Shown here in pieces: positions 25,235-33,534 of a DNA stretch of 52,515 bases. Below the pieces are notes generated by a model. It searched no databases. It had not been told where the DNA came from and saw nothing but the letters and a program-made list of their open reading frames with translations. The stretch covers positions 76,482 through 128,996 of the forward strand of contig CAJOMU010000002.1 of NCBI GenBank assembly GCA_905235735.1. Direction: 5' to 3'. The position numbers and the translations under genes are program-made. The DNA comes from an uncultured Synergistales bacterium. Its GTDB lineage: Bacteria > Synergistota > Synergistia > Synergistales > Aminobacteriaceae. Each line of letters begins with the position of its first letter. The first letter of the stretch is position 1.

Positions 25235-26065
25235 TCACTCAGACAAACTTGTTATAGCTGCTGCTTCTTCTGGTGATATGCCTTTTTCAATGAGACGCTG
25301 CATTATCTCACGAATTGCTTCAGCTTTACCTTCTTCTCTGCCTTTTTCCTCTACAACATCAAAATAGCTCTTTACCATTTGCCTCTCTCCTTTCTTGTTC
25401 GGTGCAGTGTTTCGCACTTCTTCAAATCTCCTGTCGCCTGTCATTACCTGCATCAGCTTCAGAATTTCATCGATATGCTTTATCTCTGCCTCACTGGGTA
25501 CATAATCATCACCTTTGCGGGCATGACGCAGAAAATCCACAACGATTCTAAAATCGCCCTTGAACATATCAGCTTGTTCATCAGTGAGCCACGCAAGCTC
25601 CAGAACATTAACATGAATATCATTGATGAACGGACGAAACTCTTCGGGGACATTGAGACGCTCAATCAAATTTTTTTGTGCATTCCAGCGTTTTTCTGTC
25701 CCGTAATATAACACAACCGTCATCACAAAATAAGGTTCTTTTACCTTACGTGATAACTGCCCTCTGTAATCAGCTCCTTCATATCCAAATATACGAAGTG
25801 CCATATCAGAATCAACATCGCTCTGATTCTCAAGACCTATAAGACTTATCACAGCACCTTCTGACTTCCATAGCTTGATCACATCACGTTCTTGTTCACG
25901 CAATTTATCTTCAGCCTTATACATCGACCATGTACGTGCATCTTCAAGTTCATCTGGTTCTATCCTGCGATTGATCCCAGAGATAGCAAAGAATGCATTC
26001 ACCACATCAGCAAACACATCATTGAATCCTAAAAGCGTTTTCTCTGTCATGTCTTTATTCGCCAA
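25235..26065 (-). CDS. Rpn-family PD-(D/E)XK nuclease (recombination-promoting nuclease/putative transposase)
   Basis: This 276-aa protein has a PD-(D/E)XK-like core: Asp61 followed by GLENQSDVD with Glu79 and Gln81, then VVLYYGTEKRW. After that come an acidic helical region and a C-terminal part rich in charged residues. The tail EKGREEGKAEAIREIMQRLIEKGISPEEAAAIT is the short helical ending typical of Rpn proteins. These proteins occur in many paralogues in gut bacteria and have DNA-nicking or recombination-promoting activity. I use TTG 26065, eight bases after AGGAG; ATG 26050 is the alternative. No terminal repeats flank it. Confidence 0.85.
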   Translation of the reverse strand: MANKDMTEKTLLGFNDVFADVVNAFFAISGINRRIEPDELEDARTWSMYKAEDKLREQERDVIKLWKSEGAVISLIGLENQSDVDSDMALRIFGYEGADYRGQLSRKVKEPYFVMTVVLYYGTEKRWNAQKNLIERLNVPEEFRPFINDIHVNVLELAWLTDEQADMFKGDFRIVVDFLRHARKGDDYVPSEAEIKHIDEILKLMQVMTGDRRFEEVRNTAPNKKGERQMVKSYFDVVEEKGREEGKAEAIREIMQRLIEKGISPEEAAAITSLSE

Positions 26066-26108
26066 ATTGAAAACTCCTATGCAAAAATAATTTTTTCACT
26101 CTCACTGT

Positions 26109-26117
26109 TGCTATAAT
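26109..26117 (+). promoter_or_regulatory. Extended -10 promoter for the rpiB-upp gene
   Basis: TGCTATAAT is a TGn extended -10 with a consensus hexamer at 26112-26117. A T-rich stretch lies upstream but no clear -35. The predicted leader is about 37 bases. Confidence 0.6.
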
Positions 26118-26160
26118 ATACAAAATCTAAATTTTCACAAAGGAGATTCATTCACTCACA

Positions 26161-27255
26161 ATGAAAATTGCAATTGGATGCGATCATGCTGGCTTCAAAT
26201 TAAAGGACGCAGTTGTAAATTTCCTAAAGGGCCGGCAAATTGATATTGTTGATATGGGAGCCTATGAATACAACAAGGACGATGATTATACCGATGCTGC
26301 TTTCAAAGTTGCAGGAACAATTATAAGTGAGGAAGCTAACGCCGGTATTTTATTATGCGGAACAGGATTCGGAATCTCAATCGCCGCTAACAAAATGCCC
26401 GGCATACGTGCAGTATCATGCTGGAATGTTGAGAGTGCGACAATGGCAAAGGCTCACAATGGCATCAATGTTATTGCTATGGGCGGAAACATCGTAAAAC
26501 CCGAAAATGTTCCTGAAATATTAAGTGCATGGCTTGATACAGAGTTTCAGGGAGGCAGACATACCCGAAGGCTGAACAAAATTGCGATGGCGGAGAAATC
26601 AACGCTGACTATTGCACATCAAGGCGGAGGAAGAGTTGTAATCTTCAATCATCCATTAGTACAGCACAAGGTCAGCATCATCCGTGATGTGAATACGAGC
26701 GTTAAACAGTTCCGTGAATTGCTTCAGGAGATAGCCGGTTTAATGGTCTACGAAATCACACGCAATCTTCCTCTTCATGAAGTCGAAATTCAGACACCAA
26801 TCGAGAAGACAATCGGACATACAATCGAAGGAAGAAAACTCGCAATCGTTCCTGTACTGCGCGCAGGCTTAGGTATGGTTGACGGAATATTACAGCTCGT
26901 GCCTAATGCTAAAGTCGGTCATATCGGACTGTACAGAGACCCCACGACACTTGAACCCGTTGAATATTACTGCAAGCTCCCCTTTGACATTGAAGAACGA
27001 GACATCTTTGTGTTAGACCCAATGCTCGCAACAGGAGGATCATCATCAGCGGCAATTTCACTCATCAAGAAGAGAGGCGGCAAAAAAATTTCGCTCGTAT
27101 GTCTCATCGGTGCACCTGAAGGAATCGACCGAATTCGCAAAGATCATCCTGAAGTTGAGATATTCATTGCGGCATTAGATTCGCATCTCAATGATCACGG
27201 ATACATAGTGCCTGGTCTTGGTGATGCTGGAGACAGGTTGTTCGGAACAAAATAG
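26161..27255 (+). CDS. Fusion: ribose-5-phosphate isomerase B + uracil phosphoribosyltransferase
   Basis: This single 364-aa frame joins two complete enzymes. Residues 1-145 are RpiB, which interconverts ribulose-5-P and ribose-5-P. They show GCDHAGF (6-12), catalytic Cys66 in [19 protein letters not shown], His99 in AKAHN, and GGRHTRR. After a linker of about 12 residues, 158-364 is a full Upp domain, which makes UMP from uracil and PRPP. It shows [37 protein letters not shown], the PRPP loop DPMLATGGS (286-294) and C-terminal [14 protein letters not shown]. All key residues seem intact in both halves. AAAGGAGA precedes ATG 26161. M143 could allow internal initiation of Upp alone, but its SD is poor. 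Confidence 0.93.
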   Translation: MKIAIGCDHAGFKLKDAVVNFLKGRQIDIVDMGAYEYNKDDDYTDAAFKVAGTIISEEANAGILLCGTGFGISIAANKMPGIRAVSCWNVESATMAKAHNGINVIAMGGNIVKPENVPEILSAWLDTEFQGGRHTRRLNKIAMAEKSTLTIAHQGGGRVVIFNHPLVQHKVSIIRDVNTSVKQFRELLQEIAGLMVYEITRNLPLHEVEIQTPIEKTIGHTIEGRKLAIVPVLRAGLGMVDGILQLVPNAKVGHIGLYRDPTTLEPVEYYCKLPFDIEERDIFVLDPMLATGGSSSAAISLIKKRGGKKISLVCLIGAPEGIDRIRKDHPEVEIFIAALDSHLNDHGYIVPGLGDAGDRLFGTK

Positions 27256-27266
27256 CGAAGCCCATA

Positions 27267-28151
27267 ATGCTTGACGTAAAATTTTTGATTTTCCTCATCA
27301 TAGGATTCTTCTGGGGAGGCTTAACTGCTCCTGTATCGATTCGTCTTGCAGATATTTACGGCATTCTTGATATTCCTGACGCAAGAAAGATCCATAAGGG
27401 TAATATGCCTCGCGGAGGAGGACTAGGTTTATGGTTCGGGTATCTCCTAATGAGCGTGATAATGTCTCAGGAGCTTCCCGAACTGAAATTCATATCTACA
27501 GGTGCAACTATAATTTTCATCTGCGGTTATCTCGATGATATGTGCTCTCTCTCTCCGTATCTCAGGCTTGGACTTCACATGATAGCTGCGTCTATTGTCG
27601 TGATTCCTCTGAACCTCTCACCAGTCGTAAGCGTAATTGCAATCGTATGGCTTGCAGGAGTAACGAGCGCATACAATCTCATTGACGGCATGAATGGGTT
27701 ATGCATATCGATATTCATTGCGTCATCAATTGCACTGTTCATGATTGGGCGTTCATATTCAGGTGTATTCATGGGAGCAATGGCACTTGGTATATTATGC
27801 TGGAACTTTCCTGCGGCACAAACGTTCTTAGGTGACGGCGGAAGTACATTGCTGGGATATTTATTCGCATCACACTTCATAACGATAGCTCTTCCTGCAT
27901 TGCGTACTGTTAGATTCACTGACATGCTTCTTCTGTTTGTTCTGTTCGGAGGATTTCCTGTGATTGATACATTGACTGCTTTCACTCGAAGAATGCTGAC
28001 GGGAAAATCTCCGTTTTATCCTGACAAGAAGCATTTGCATCATATATTGATGTCTCTGACAGGTTCAACGGTCATAACCGTAACGATACTCTTAATGCTC
28101 CAGATTATGACTCTTGCACTGGGAATGAGAATGTATTTCAGGCTGACATGA
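27267..28151 (+). CDS. Polyprenyl-phosphate N-acetylhexosamine-1-phosphate transferase (WecA/TagO/MraY family)
   Basis: This 294-aa polytopic membrane enzyme attaches a sugar-1-phosphate to undecaprenyl phosphate, starting a surface polymer. Motifs are PDARKIHKGNMPRGGG near residue 38, the Asp pair in FICGYLDDM, NLIDGMNGL, FLGDGGSTLLGY, and DKKHLHHILMS at the cytoplasmic C-terminal loop. The HIP-type loop is WecA/TagO-like rather than MraY-like. It is somewhat shorter than the usual 330-370 aa, with few helices after the HH motif. It overlaps wecB by 4 bases, supporting UDP-GlcNAc as the donor. Confidence 0.9.
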   Translation: MLDVKFLIFLIIGFFWGGLTAPVSIRLADIYGILDIPDARKIHKGNMPRGGGLGLWFGYLLMSVIMSQELPELKFISTGATIIFICGYLDDMCSLSPYLRLGLHMIAASIVVIPLNLSPVVSVIAIVWLAGVTSAYNLIDGMNGLCISIFIASSIALFMIGRSYSGVFMGAMALGILCWNFPAAQTFLGDGGSTLLGYLFASHFITIALPALRTVRFTDMLLLFVLFGGFPVIDTLTAFTRRMLTGKSPFYPDKKHLHHILMSLTGSTVITVTILLMLQIMTLALGMRMYFRLT

Positions 28152-29266
28152 AGAACATAACTTGTGTTGTAGGAACTCGGCCTGAAGCAATAAAGATGTC
28201 TCCTGTGATTCTCGAATTGCGGAAGGATAAAGACTTTCATGTTACGGTGCTTTCAACTGGACAGCATACGGATATGTTGATTCAGGCATTGAATGACTTC
28301 GGAATAGTGCCTGATGTAAACCTGAACATCATGAAGAAAACGCAGACACTCGACTACATAACATCGAGCGTGTTGCAGGGTGTAGGTGAGTTCCTTGATG
28401 CTCATGAACAGGATATGATACTTGTGCACGGCGATACATCAACGACATTTGCGGCAGCACTTGCAGGTTTCTACAGGCATGTAACGGTTGGCCATGTTGA
28501 AGCAGGATTACGCAGTCATGATTTGAATCTTCCATTTCCAGAAGAAGCTAACAGACTGCTCACTGACAGAATAACTAAACTCTTCTTTGCTCCGACTAAA
28601 GGCGATGCTGATAATCTGATTCGTGAGGGCATTGATTCGAATCGCATTCACATAACCGGCAATACAGTAATTGATGCTCTGTATGCAATTCTCGAAAGTC
28701 AGAAGGGAATGAGTGAACCTGAATACATGCACAAAGCTAATGGCCGTCCTTTAATATTGATGACTGCACACAGACGCGAATCATGGGGTGAAACTCTCAG
28801 GGGAATATGTTCAGCAGTTATTGATGTGATTCATAAACGCAATGATGTCGTGTTCCTGATTCCGTTGCACAAGAATCCCGTTGTACGTGATGTGATTCAT
28901 GAGTGCCTTGATGCTTATTCTGATAATGTTATATTCACTGAGCCTCTGAATTATCCTGAGTTCGTTTATGCGATGAACAGAAGCGAATTCATTCTGTCAG
29001 ACAGCGGAGGAGTTCAGGAGGAAGCAAGCGCAATCAATAAGCCCGTTCTGATTATGCGTACACTATCAGAGAGACCAGATGCAATTACTCACGGAACATG
29101 TATTCTTGTAGGAACTGAACGCAATAACATTCGTGATGAATCACTTCGGATTCTGAATGACCCTGAATACATGAAATCAATAACTGCGAAGAATATAATG
29201 CCATTTGGAAACGGAACAGCAAGCATAAAGATTCATGAAGCAATAAGAAGCTATTTCGGGATATAG
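28148..29266 (+). CDS. wecB: UDP-N-acetylglucosamine 2-epimerase (non-hydrolysing)
   Basis: This 372-aa GT-B-fold enzyme interconverts UDP-GlcNAc and UDP-ManNAc. It shows VVGTRPEAIKMSPVI at the N-terminus, STGQHTDML, VHGDTSTTFA, VGHVEAGLRS, PFPEEANRLLTD, MTAHRRESWG, LIPLHKNP and SDSGGVQEEA. The start overlaps the transferase stop (ATGA). ManNAc is a common second sugar in linkage units, so the pair suggests a GlcNAc-ManNAc polymer or lipid intermediate. The dehydrogenase WecC is not in the window. Confidence 0.96.
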   Translation: MKNITCVVGTRPEAIKMSPVILELRKDKDFHVTVLSTGQHTDMLIQALNDFGIVPDVNLNIMKKTQTLDYITSSVLQGVGEFLDAHEQDMILVHGDTSTTFAAALAGFYRHVTVGHVEAGLRSHDLNLPFPEEANRLLTDRITKLFFAPTKGDADNLIREGIDSNRIHITGNTVIDALYAILESQKGMSEPEYMHKANGRPLILMTAHRRESWGETLRGICSAVIDVIHKRNDVVFLIPLHKNPVVRDVIHECLDAYSDNVIFTEPLNYPEFVYAMNRSEFILSDSGGVQEEASAINKPVLIMRTLSERPDAITHGTCILVGTERNNIRDESLRILNDPEYMKSITAKNIMPFGNGTASIKIHEAIRSYFGI

Positions 29267-29296
29267 CAAAGGAGGAAATGTAACATAGAGAACACA

Positions 29297-30559
29297 ATGA
29301 AGATTAACGGAGGAATTCCTCTGAAAGGCACGATTAAAACTCAGGGCGCAAAGAATGCCGCTCTCCCTGTCATGGCCGTATGCTTATTGCTTCGTGGTCA
29401 GACATTAACACTTGATAATGTTCCAGACCTCTATGACATAAACACTATGATTGCATTGATTGAAGATCTCGGAGTTAATGCAGAGATAATGCGCGATGAA
29501 AATAAATCACGGATAGCATTTCATGTACCTGAAGAAATCAAATGGGAAGTCTCCGAAAATTTAGCACGAAAAATGCGAGGTTCATCTTTGCTTCTTGGCC
29601 CTGTACTCGCAAACTGTGGACGTGTATCACTTCCTCTTCCAGGCGGCTGTTCGATTGGAGCACGACCGATTGACCTTCACCTAAAAGGGTTAAAGCAAAT
29701 GGGAGCAGACATAGAGATTCAGAACGGTGTAGTACATGCAAGTGTGAAAGGCAAACTTCGAGGCAGAAGAATATATCTTGATTTTCCTTCCGTAGGCGCA
29801 ACTGAAAATCTCATGATGGCAGCCTCACTTGCACAGGGAGAAACTATCATTGAGAATATCGCCCGTGAACCTGAAATCGATAATCTTGCGGCGGCTTTAC
29901 GATGTATAGGTGTACCCGTTGAACTTGAAGGCACTGGAGGAGTTCGCATTCAGGGAATCGAATCCGTTCATTCAGGACATGAACGCGTAATCCCGGACAG
30001 AATTGAAGCGTGCACATACATTCTCGCAGGCGTAATGACGAACGGACATATAAAGATTGAGGATATTGTTCCGTCTCACATTGATGCAATCCTCGCTAAA
30101 CTTGAAGAGGCCGGAGCAAAATTTTCAGTCAGAAGGAACGTAATCGAAATATTTCCCGCGAAAAAAAGACTTCATCCCATTTCCGTTAAGACAATGCCTT
30201 ATCCAGGTTTCCCAACTGACTCACAGCCTCAAATGGGAGCAGCGTTATCGATTGCACGAGGCGTAAGCACGATTGAAGAGAGTGTTTTTCAGGCGAGATT
30301 TCTGTACGCGCAGGAATTGAATCGAATGGGAGCAGATATTCAAATATCGCGTGATGTTGCAGTCATTCGGGGTGTCGAAAGATTGAAGGGTGCAAATGTC
30401 AAAGCTACAGATTTACGTGCAGGTGCTGCGCTCATCATTGCAGGACTTTCGGCTGAAGGTGAGACTGTCGTTGAGGATATGGTTCATGTCTGGCGTGGAT
30501 ATGAGGCAATCGACAAAAAATTGAAATCACTCGGTGCACAGGTTGAACTCGTCTCATGA
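29297..30559 (+). CDS. murA: UDP-N-acetylglucosamine 1-carboxyvinyltransferase
   Basis: MurA catalyses the first committed step of peptidoglycan synthesis. Lys19-Asn20 in GAKNAALP, the PEP-reactive Cys118 in LPGGCSIGARPID, DRIEACTYILAG, and FPTDSQPQMGA are all present. The 420 aa match the family. Cys118 implies fosfomycin sensitivity. The start is odd: AAAGGAGG at 29268-29275 is 21 bases before ATG 29297. The codon at proper distance in frame is ATA 29285, which would give MENTMKINGG, close to the E. coli N-terminal length. I keep ATG as the conservative choice. Its 3' end overlaps the next gene. Confidence 0.95.
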   Translation: MKINGGIPLKGTIKTQGAKNAALPVMAVCLLLRGQTLTLDNVPDLYDINTMIALIEDLGVNAEIMRDENKSRIAFHVPEEIKWEVSENLARKMRGSSLLLGPVLANCGRVSLPLPGGCSIGARPIDLHLKGLKQMGADIEIQNGVVHASVKGKLRGRRIYLDFPSVGATENLMMAASLAQGETIIENIAREPEIDNLAAALRCIGVPVELEGTGGVRIQGIESVHSGHERVIPDRIEACTYILAGVMTNGHIKIEDIVPSHIDAILAKLEEAGAKFSVRRNVIEIFPAKKRLHPISVKTMPYPGFPTDSQPQMGAALSIARGVSTIEESVFQARFLYAQELNRMGADIQISRDVAVIRGVERLKGANVKATDLRAGAALIIAGLSAEGETVVEDMVHVWRGYEAIDKKLKSLGAQVELVS

Positions 30560-31373
30560 TCTCTCAAGCATAAAAGTCTTCGCATTCGTAGGCCCGGCTG
30601 GAACAGGCAAAAGTCATCGGGCTACACATGTGGCACGTCAGAACGGAATCGATTTCATCATTGATGACGGTCTGGTCATATCACGAGGAAGAATCTTAGC
30701 AGGCAGAAGCGCAAAATCAGAAGTGAATCGACTGCGTGCAATCAAACGCGCTATCTTTGAATACCCTGAACACAGAGACGAAGTTATGAATTATCTTGCA
30801 GAACATCCTCCTGAAAAATTAATGATACTCGCAACTTCAGAAGGAATGATTGAAAAGATAACCGCGAGACTTTGTCTTAATCCCCCTGAAAGAATCATAA
30901 ACATCACAGACGTATCTACACCCGAAGAAATTGAAGCAGCATTACGAGAACGCAGAGAGAAGAAACAACATGTAGTTCCAGTTGCAAAGGCACAGATTGA
31001 ACAGAACTTTGCAGGAAAACTCGTAAGTCAGATACGTGGGTTCTTCAAGGGCAGGGATAAAGACGAATCGCGGAACACAATCGTAAAGCCGTTATTCAGT
31101 TTCAACGGAAAGGTAACGATAGGCTCAGATGCAATTCTTGAGATGACACGTAAACTTTTAGATAGTGAACATGTGAAGAGGATTCGAGAGATAGACCTTG
31201 AGACGTTCGATGACAGAATAGAACTGAGCATCGAAATAGATTTAAATCTCGTAGGAAAAAGCGCACTCTCAATAGCGAAGACATTGCAGAAGAAAATTCG
31301 TACAGGACTAAGTTACTTTACGGGAATGGAAATACGGCGTGTAAACATAAAGGTGAACGAAATATTTTTATGA
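30534..31373 (+). CDS. P-loop protein with Asp23-like C-terminal region, function unknown
   Basis: About 279 aa. A Walker A motif GPAGTGKS lies at 20-27, preceded by strand IKVFAFV. ILATSEGMIEKI near residue 105 looks like a sensor strand of a small AAA- or kinase-like fold. A charged linker spans about 125-185. The last 95 residues (GKVTIGSDAILEMTRKLL, then DRIELSIEIDLN, SALSIAKTLQKKI, MEIRRVNIKVNEI) follow the pattern of the Asp23/Gls24 alkaline-shock domain. That resemblance is by eye. No membrane segment is seen. The start is uncertain: GTG 30534 and TTG 30543 both lie inside murA, and the first well-conserved-looking residue is Lys14. Coupling to murA hints at an envelope-related role. 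Confidence 0.6.
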   Translation: MHRLNSSHDLSSIKVFAFVGPAGTGKSHRATHVARQNGIDFIIDDGLVISRGRILAGRSAKSEVNRLRAIKRAIFEYPEHRDEVMNYLAEHPPEKLMILATSEGMIEKITARLCLNPPERIINITDVSTPEEIEAALRERREKKQHVVPVAKAQIEQNFAGKLVSQIRGFFKGRDKDESRNTIVKPLFSFNGKVTIGSDAILEMTRKLLDSEHVKRIREIDLETFDDRIELSIEIDLNLVGKSALSIAKTLQKKIRTGLSYFTGMEIRRVNIKVNEIFL

Positions 31374-31376
31374 ATC

Positions 31377-31964
31377 ATGATAGATATAAAATCAGCATGG
31401 GAAGAACTTCACAGAAGAATAGAATCATGCACTAAATGTGAATTATGTAATACAAGACACTGTACTGTTCCAGGTGAAGGCCCGATTGACAGCAGGGTTG
31501 TAATCATCGGTGAAGGGCCAGGCCAGGAAGAAGATGAATCCGGGAAGCCGTTTGTAGGCAAGGCAGGAAGATTATTGACGGACATATTAGAGAAAGGAGG
31601 AGGCATAGACAGAAGATCATTGTACATAACGAACATGGTGAAATGCAGACCGCCAGCTAATCGAAATCCTAAACCTGAAGAAATATCAGCGTGCAGAGAT
31701 TTTCTTGAAGCGCAATTACTGTTAATTCATCCCGATATTGTTGTTACTATGGGCAATGTTCCTACACAGCCTCTGTTAAATACGAAGCAGGGCATAACAT
31801 CTCTGAGGGGTCAATGGCAAGATTGGCGTGGAATAAAATTATTTCCTATGTTTCATCCGAGTTATTTACTCCGAAATGAATCAAAAGCAGTGGGAAGTCC
31901 AAGATATTTAATGTGGCAGGACGTAAAAGAACTGAAAGCAGAAATAGATAAACTGAAAAATTAA
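31377..31964 (+). CDS. Family 4 uracil-DNA glycosylase
   Basis: This 195-aa enzyme excises uracil from DNA. Motif 1 reads GEGPGQEEDESGKPFVGKAG and motif 2 HPSYLLR. Cluster cysteines are visible in SCTKCELC (Cys18, Cys21), VKCRPP and SACRDF, so an Fe4S4 cluster is expected. ITNMVKCRPPANRNP is typical of the family. It starts 3 bases after the previous stop with no strong SD, so it is probably translated by coupling. Confidence 0.94.
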   Translation: MIDIKSAWEELHRRIESCTKCELCNTRHCTVPGEGPIDSRVVIIGEGPGQEEDESGKPFVGKAGRLLTDILEKGGGIDRRSLYITNMVKCRPPANRNPKPEEISACRDFLEAQLLLIHPDIVVTMGNVPTQPLLNTKQGITSLRGQWQDWRGIKLFPMFHPSYLLRNESKAVGSPRYLMWQDVKELKAEIDKLKN

Positions 31965-31985
31965 AACGAGGAGAGCTGAATTATT

Positions 31986-32687
31986 TTGACAGACGAAATG
32001 AAGAAACCAAAACACTTAGCAATAATTCTTGACGGTAATGGACGCTGGGCAAAAAAAAGAAACCTTCCGAGATTAATGGGACATCGTGCAGGAGTAAGGA
32101 CACTCGAAAACATGGTGAGACTAGTTAAACGCGAAGGCATTCGATATTTATCAGTGTATGCATTCTCAATCGAAAACTGGAATCGTCCAGTCATGGAAGT
32201 AACTGGCCTAATGAGCTTGTTCAGATATTACATAAAGCGCAAGGTCGATGAGATTAAAGCAGAAGGGGCGAGAATACGTTTCTGCGGACGAAAGGACAAA
32301 CTGCCCGAAGATTTGCTTGAACAAATGAAATGGGCAGAGGATTACACAGCAGACCAGAAGATTATGGATTTCATTCTGTGCATCAATTATGGAGGACGAG
32401 CAGAGATTCTTGATGCGGTGAACTCATTGATAGCTTCAGGTCATAAAGGCAATGTTACGGAACAGGACTTGAGAAATCATTTCTATCTTCCTGATGTGCC
32501 AGACCCAGACCTGATTATACGTACAAGCGGAGAATTGAGACTGAGCAACTTCTGGTTATGGGAAAGCGCATACAGTGAGTACTATTTCACTGATATACAC
32601 TGGCCTGATTTCGACGAGGCGGAACTGAAGAAGGCACTTGATGATTATGCAGGAAGGGAGCGTCGTTATGGCGGGCTCAAGAAGTAA
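31986..32687 (+). CDS. uppS: Isoprenyl (undecaprenyl) diphosphate synthase
   Basis: This cis-prenyltransferase of 233 aa makes the undecaprenyl carrier for cell-wall precursors. Catalytic Asp16 lies in LDGNGRWAKKR, followed by GHRAG, YAFSIENWNRP, FCINYGGRAEI-like ILCINYGGRAE, and RTSGELRLSNFWLWESAYSE. The TTG at 31986 follows AGGAGAG; the first ATG (31998) is too far from it. It leads the uppS-cdsA-dxr run common in bacteria. Confidence 0.96.
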   Translation: MTDEMKKPKHLAIILDGNGRWAKKRNLPRLMGHRAGVRTLENMVRLVKREGIRYLSVYAFSIENWNRPVMEVTGLMSLFRYYIKRKVDEIKAEGARIRFCGRKDKLPEDLLEQMKWAEDYTADQKIMDFILCINYGGRAEILDAVNSLIASGHKGNVTEQDLRNHFYLPDVPDPDLIIRTSGELRLSNFWLWESAYSEYYFTDIHWPDFDEAELKKALDDYAGRERRYGGLKK

Positions 32688-33534
32688 CAGCAAGCTATTC
32701 AATCAGGAGCTAATGACACGAACAATAAGCAGTGTCTTCATTGTGATTGTGATAATTGGCGGCATAAATTACGGGAGCTTTGCGTGGACAATTGTAGCTT
32801 CAATTATTGCAATGTTATCGCTCAGTGAATACTACAGATTGATTCAGAGAATGGATACGTCAGAAGGAAAACGAAAGAACAGAATATCTCCGGGAATGGG
32901 ATATATATTCTCACTTGCATTCCTTATTGCAGCAGTACGTGAGAATCCTCAGCCCATAGTACTTGCAATGATATTAGCGTTGTGTGTGTGCTCAGTATTC
33001 GTTGTTGAAGTCTTCAGGAAGCAATTGACGAAAGGAGCAGAGAGTTATGCACTCAGCAATGCAGGAAGAGTTATATCGGGTGTAATGTACGTAACAGTTC
33101 CTTGGGTCTGCATGATAATGCTTCGAGATTATTCGTTCGGTCGTCAGCTATTGATTACGTTGTTCGTATGCACATGGGGCTGTGATGTAGGAGCATACAT
33201 CGGAGGGAAGTTATTCGGCTCAGTGAAATTGTGCGAGTATGTGAGTCCGGGAAAAACAGTTCAGGGATTTATTGCCGGCATAATAGGAAGTCTGATCGTA
33301 AATGCATGTGCAATATATTATTATAGTCTTCCGTCTTATCCGTTAATCTTAATCGGATTCATCTGCGGGATTGCAGGCCAGGTAGGAGACCTAGCAGAGT
33401 CGTTGATTAAGCGTGAAGCAGGACAGAAAGATTCGGGAAATATTATTCCTGGTCATGGAGGAATGCTCGACCGTTTCGACAGCATATTATTCAATGGATT
33501 ACTCACATACTTAGTGCTGAGGGTGATATTGTAA
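32668..33534 (+). CDS. cdsA: Phosphatidate cytidylyltransferase
   Basis: CdsA makes CDP-diacylglycerol for phospholipids. This 288-aa membrane protein has several hydrophobic helices. It ends with the family signature SLIKREAGQKDSGNIIPGHGG and LDRFDSI, carrying the metal-binding acidic residues. ATG 32668 sits behind GGAAGGGAG and overlaps uppS by 20 bases; the ORF could extend to 32638 but that start has no SD. It shares one base with dxr (TAATG). Confidence 0.95.
   Translation: MAGSRSNSKLFNQELMTRTISSVFIVIVIIGGINYGSFAWTIVASIIAMLSLSEYYRLIQRMDTSEGKRKNRISPGMGYIFSLAFLIAAVRENPQPIVLAMILALCVCSVFVVEVFRKQLTKGAESYALSNAGRVISGVMYVTVPWVCMIMLRDYSFGRQLLITLFVCTWGCDVGAYIGGKLFGSVKLCEYVSPGKTVQGFIAGIIGSLIVNACAIYYYSLPSYPLILIGFICGIAGQVGDLAESLIKREAGQKDSGNIIPGHGGMLDRFDSILFNGLLTYLVLRVIL

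Noticed and set aside
29278-29283. ATG-TAA start-stop element before murA as a functional minimal ORF
   Set aside because: The SD is only two bases away, too close for initiation at this ATG. I mention it only as context for the unusual murA start.
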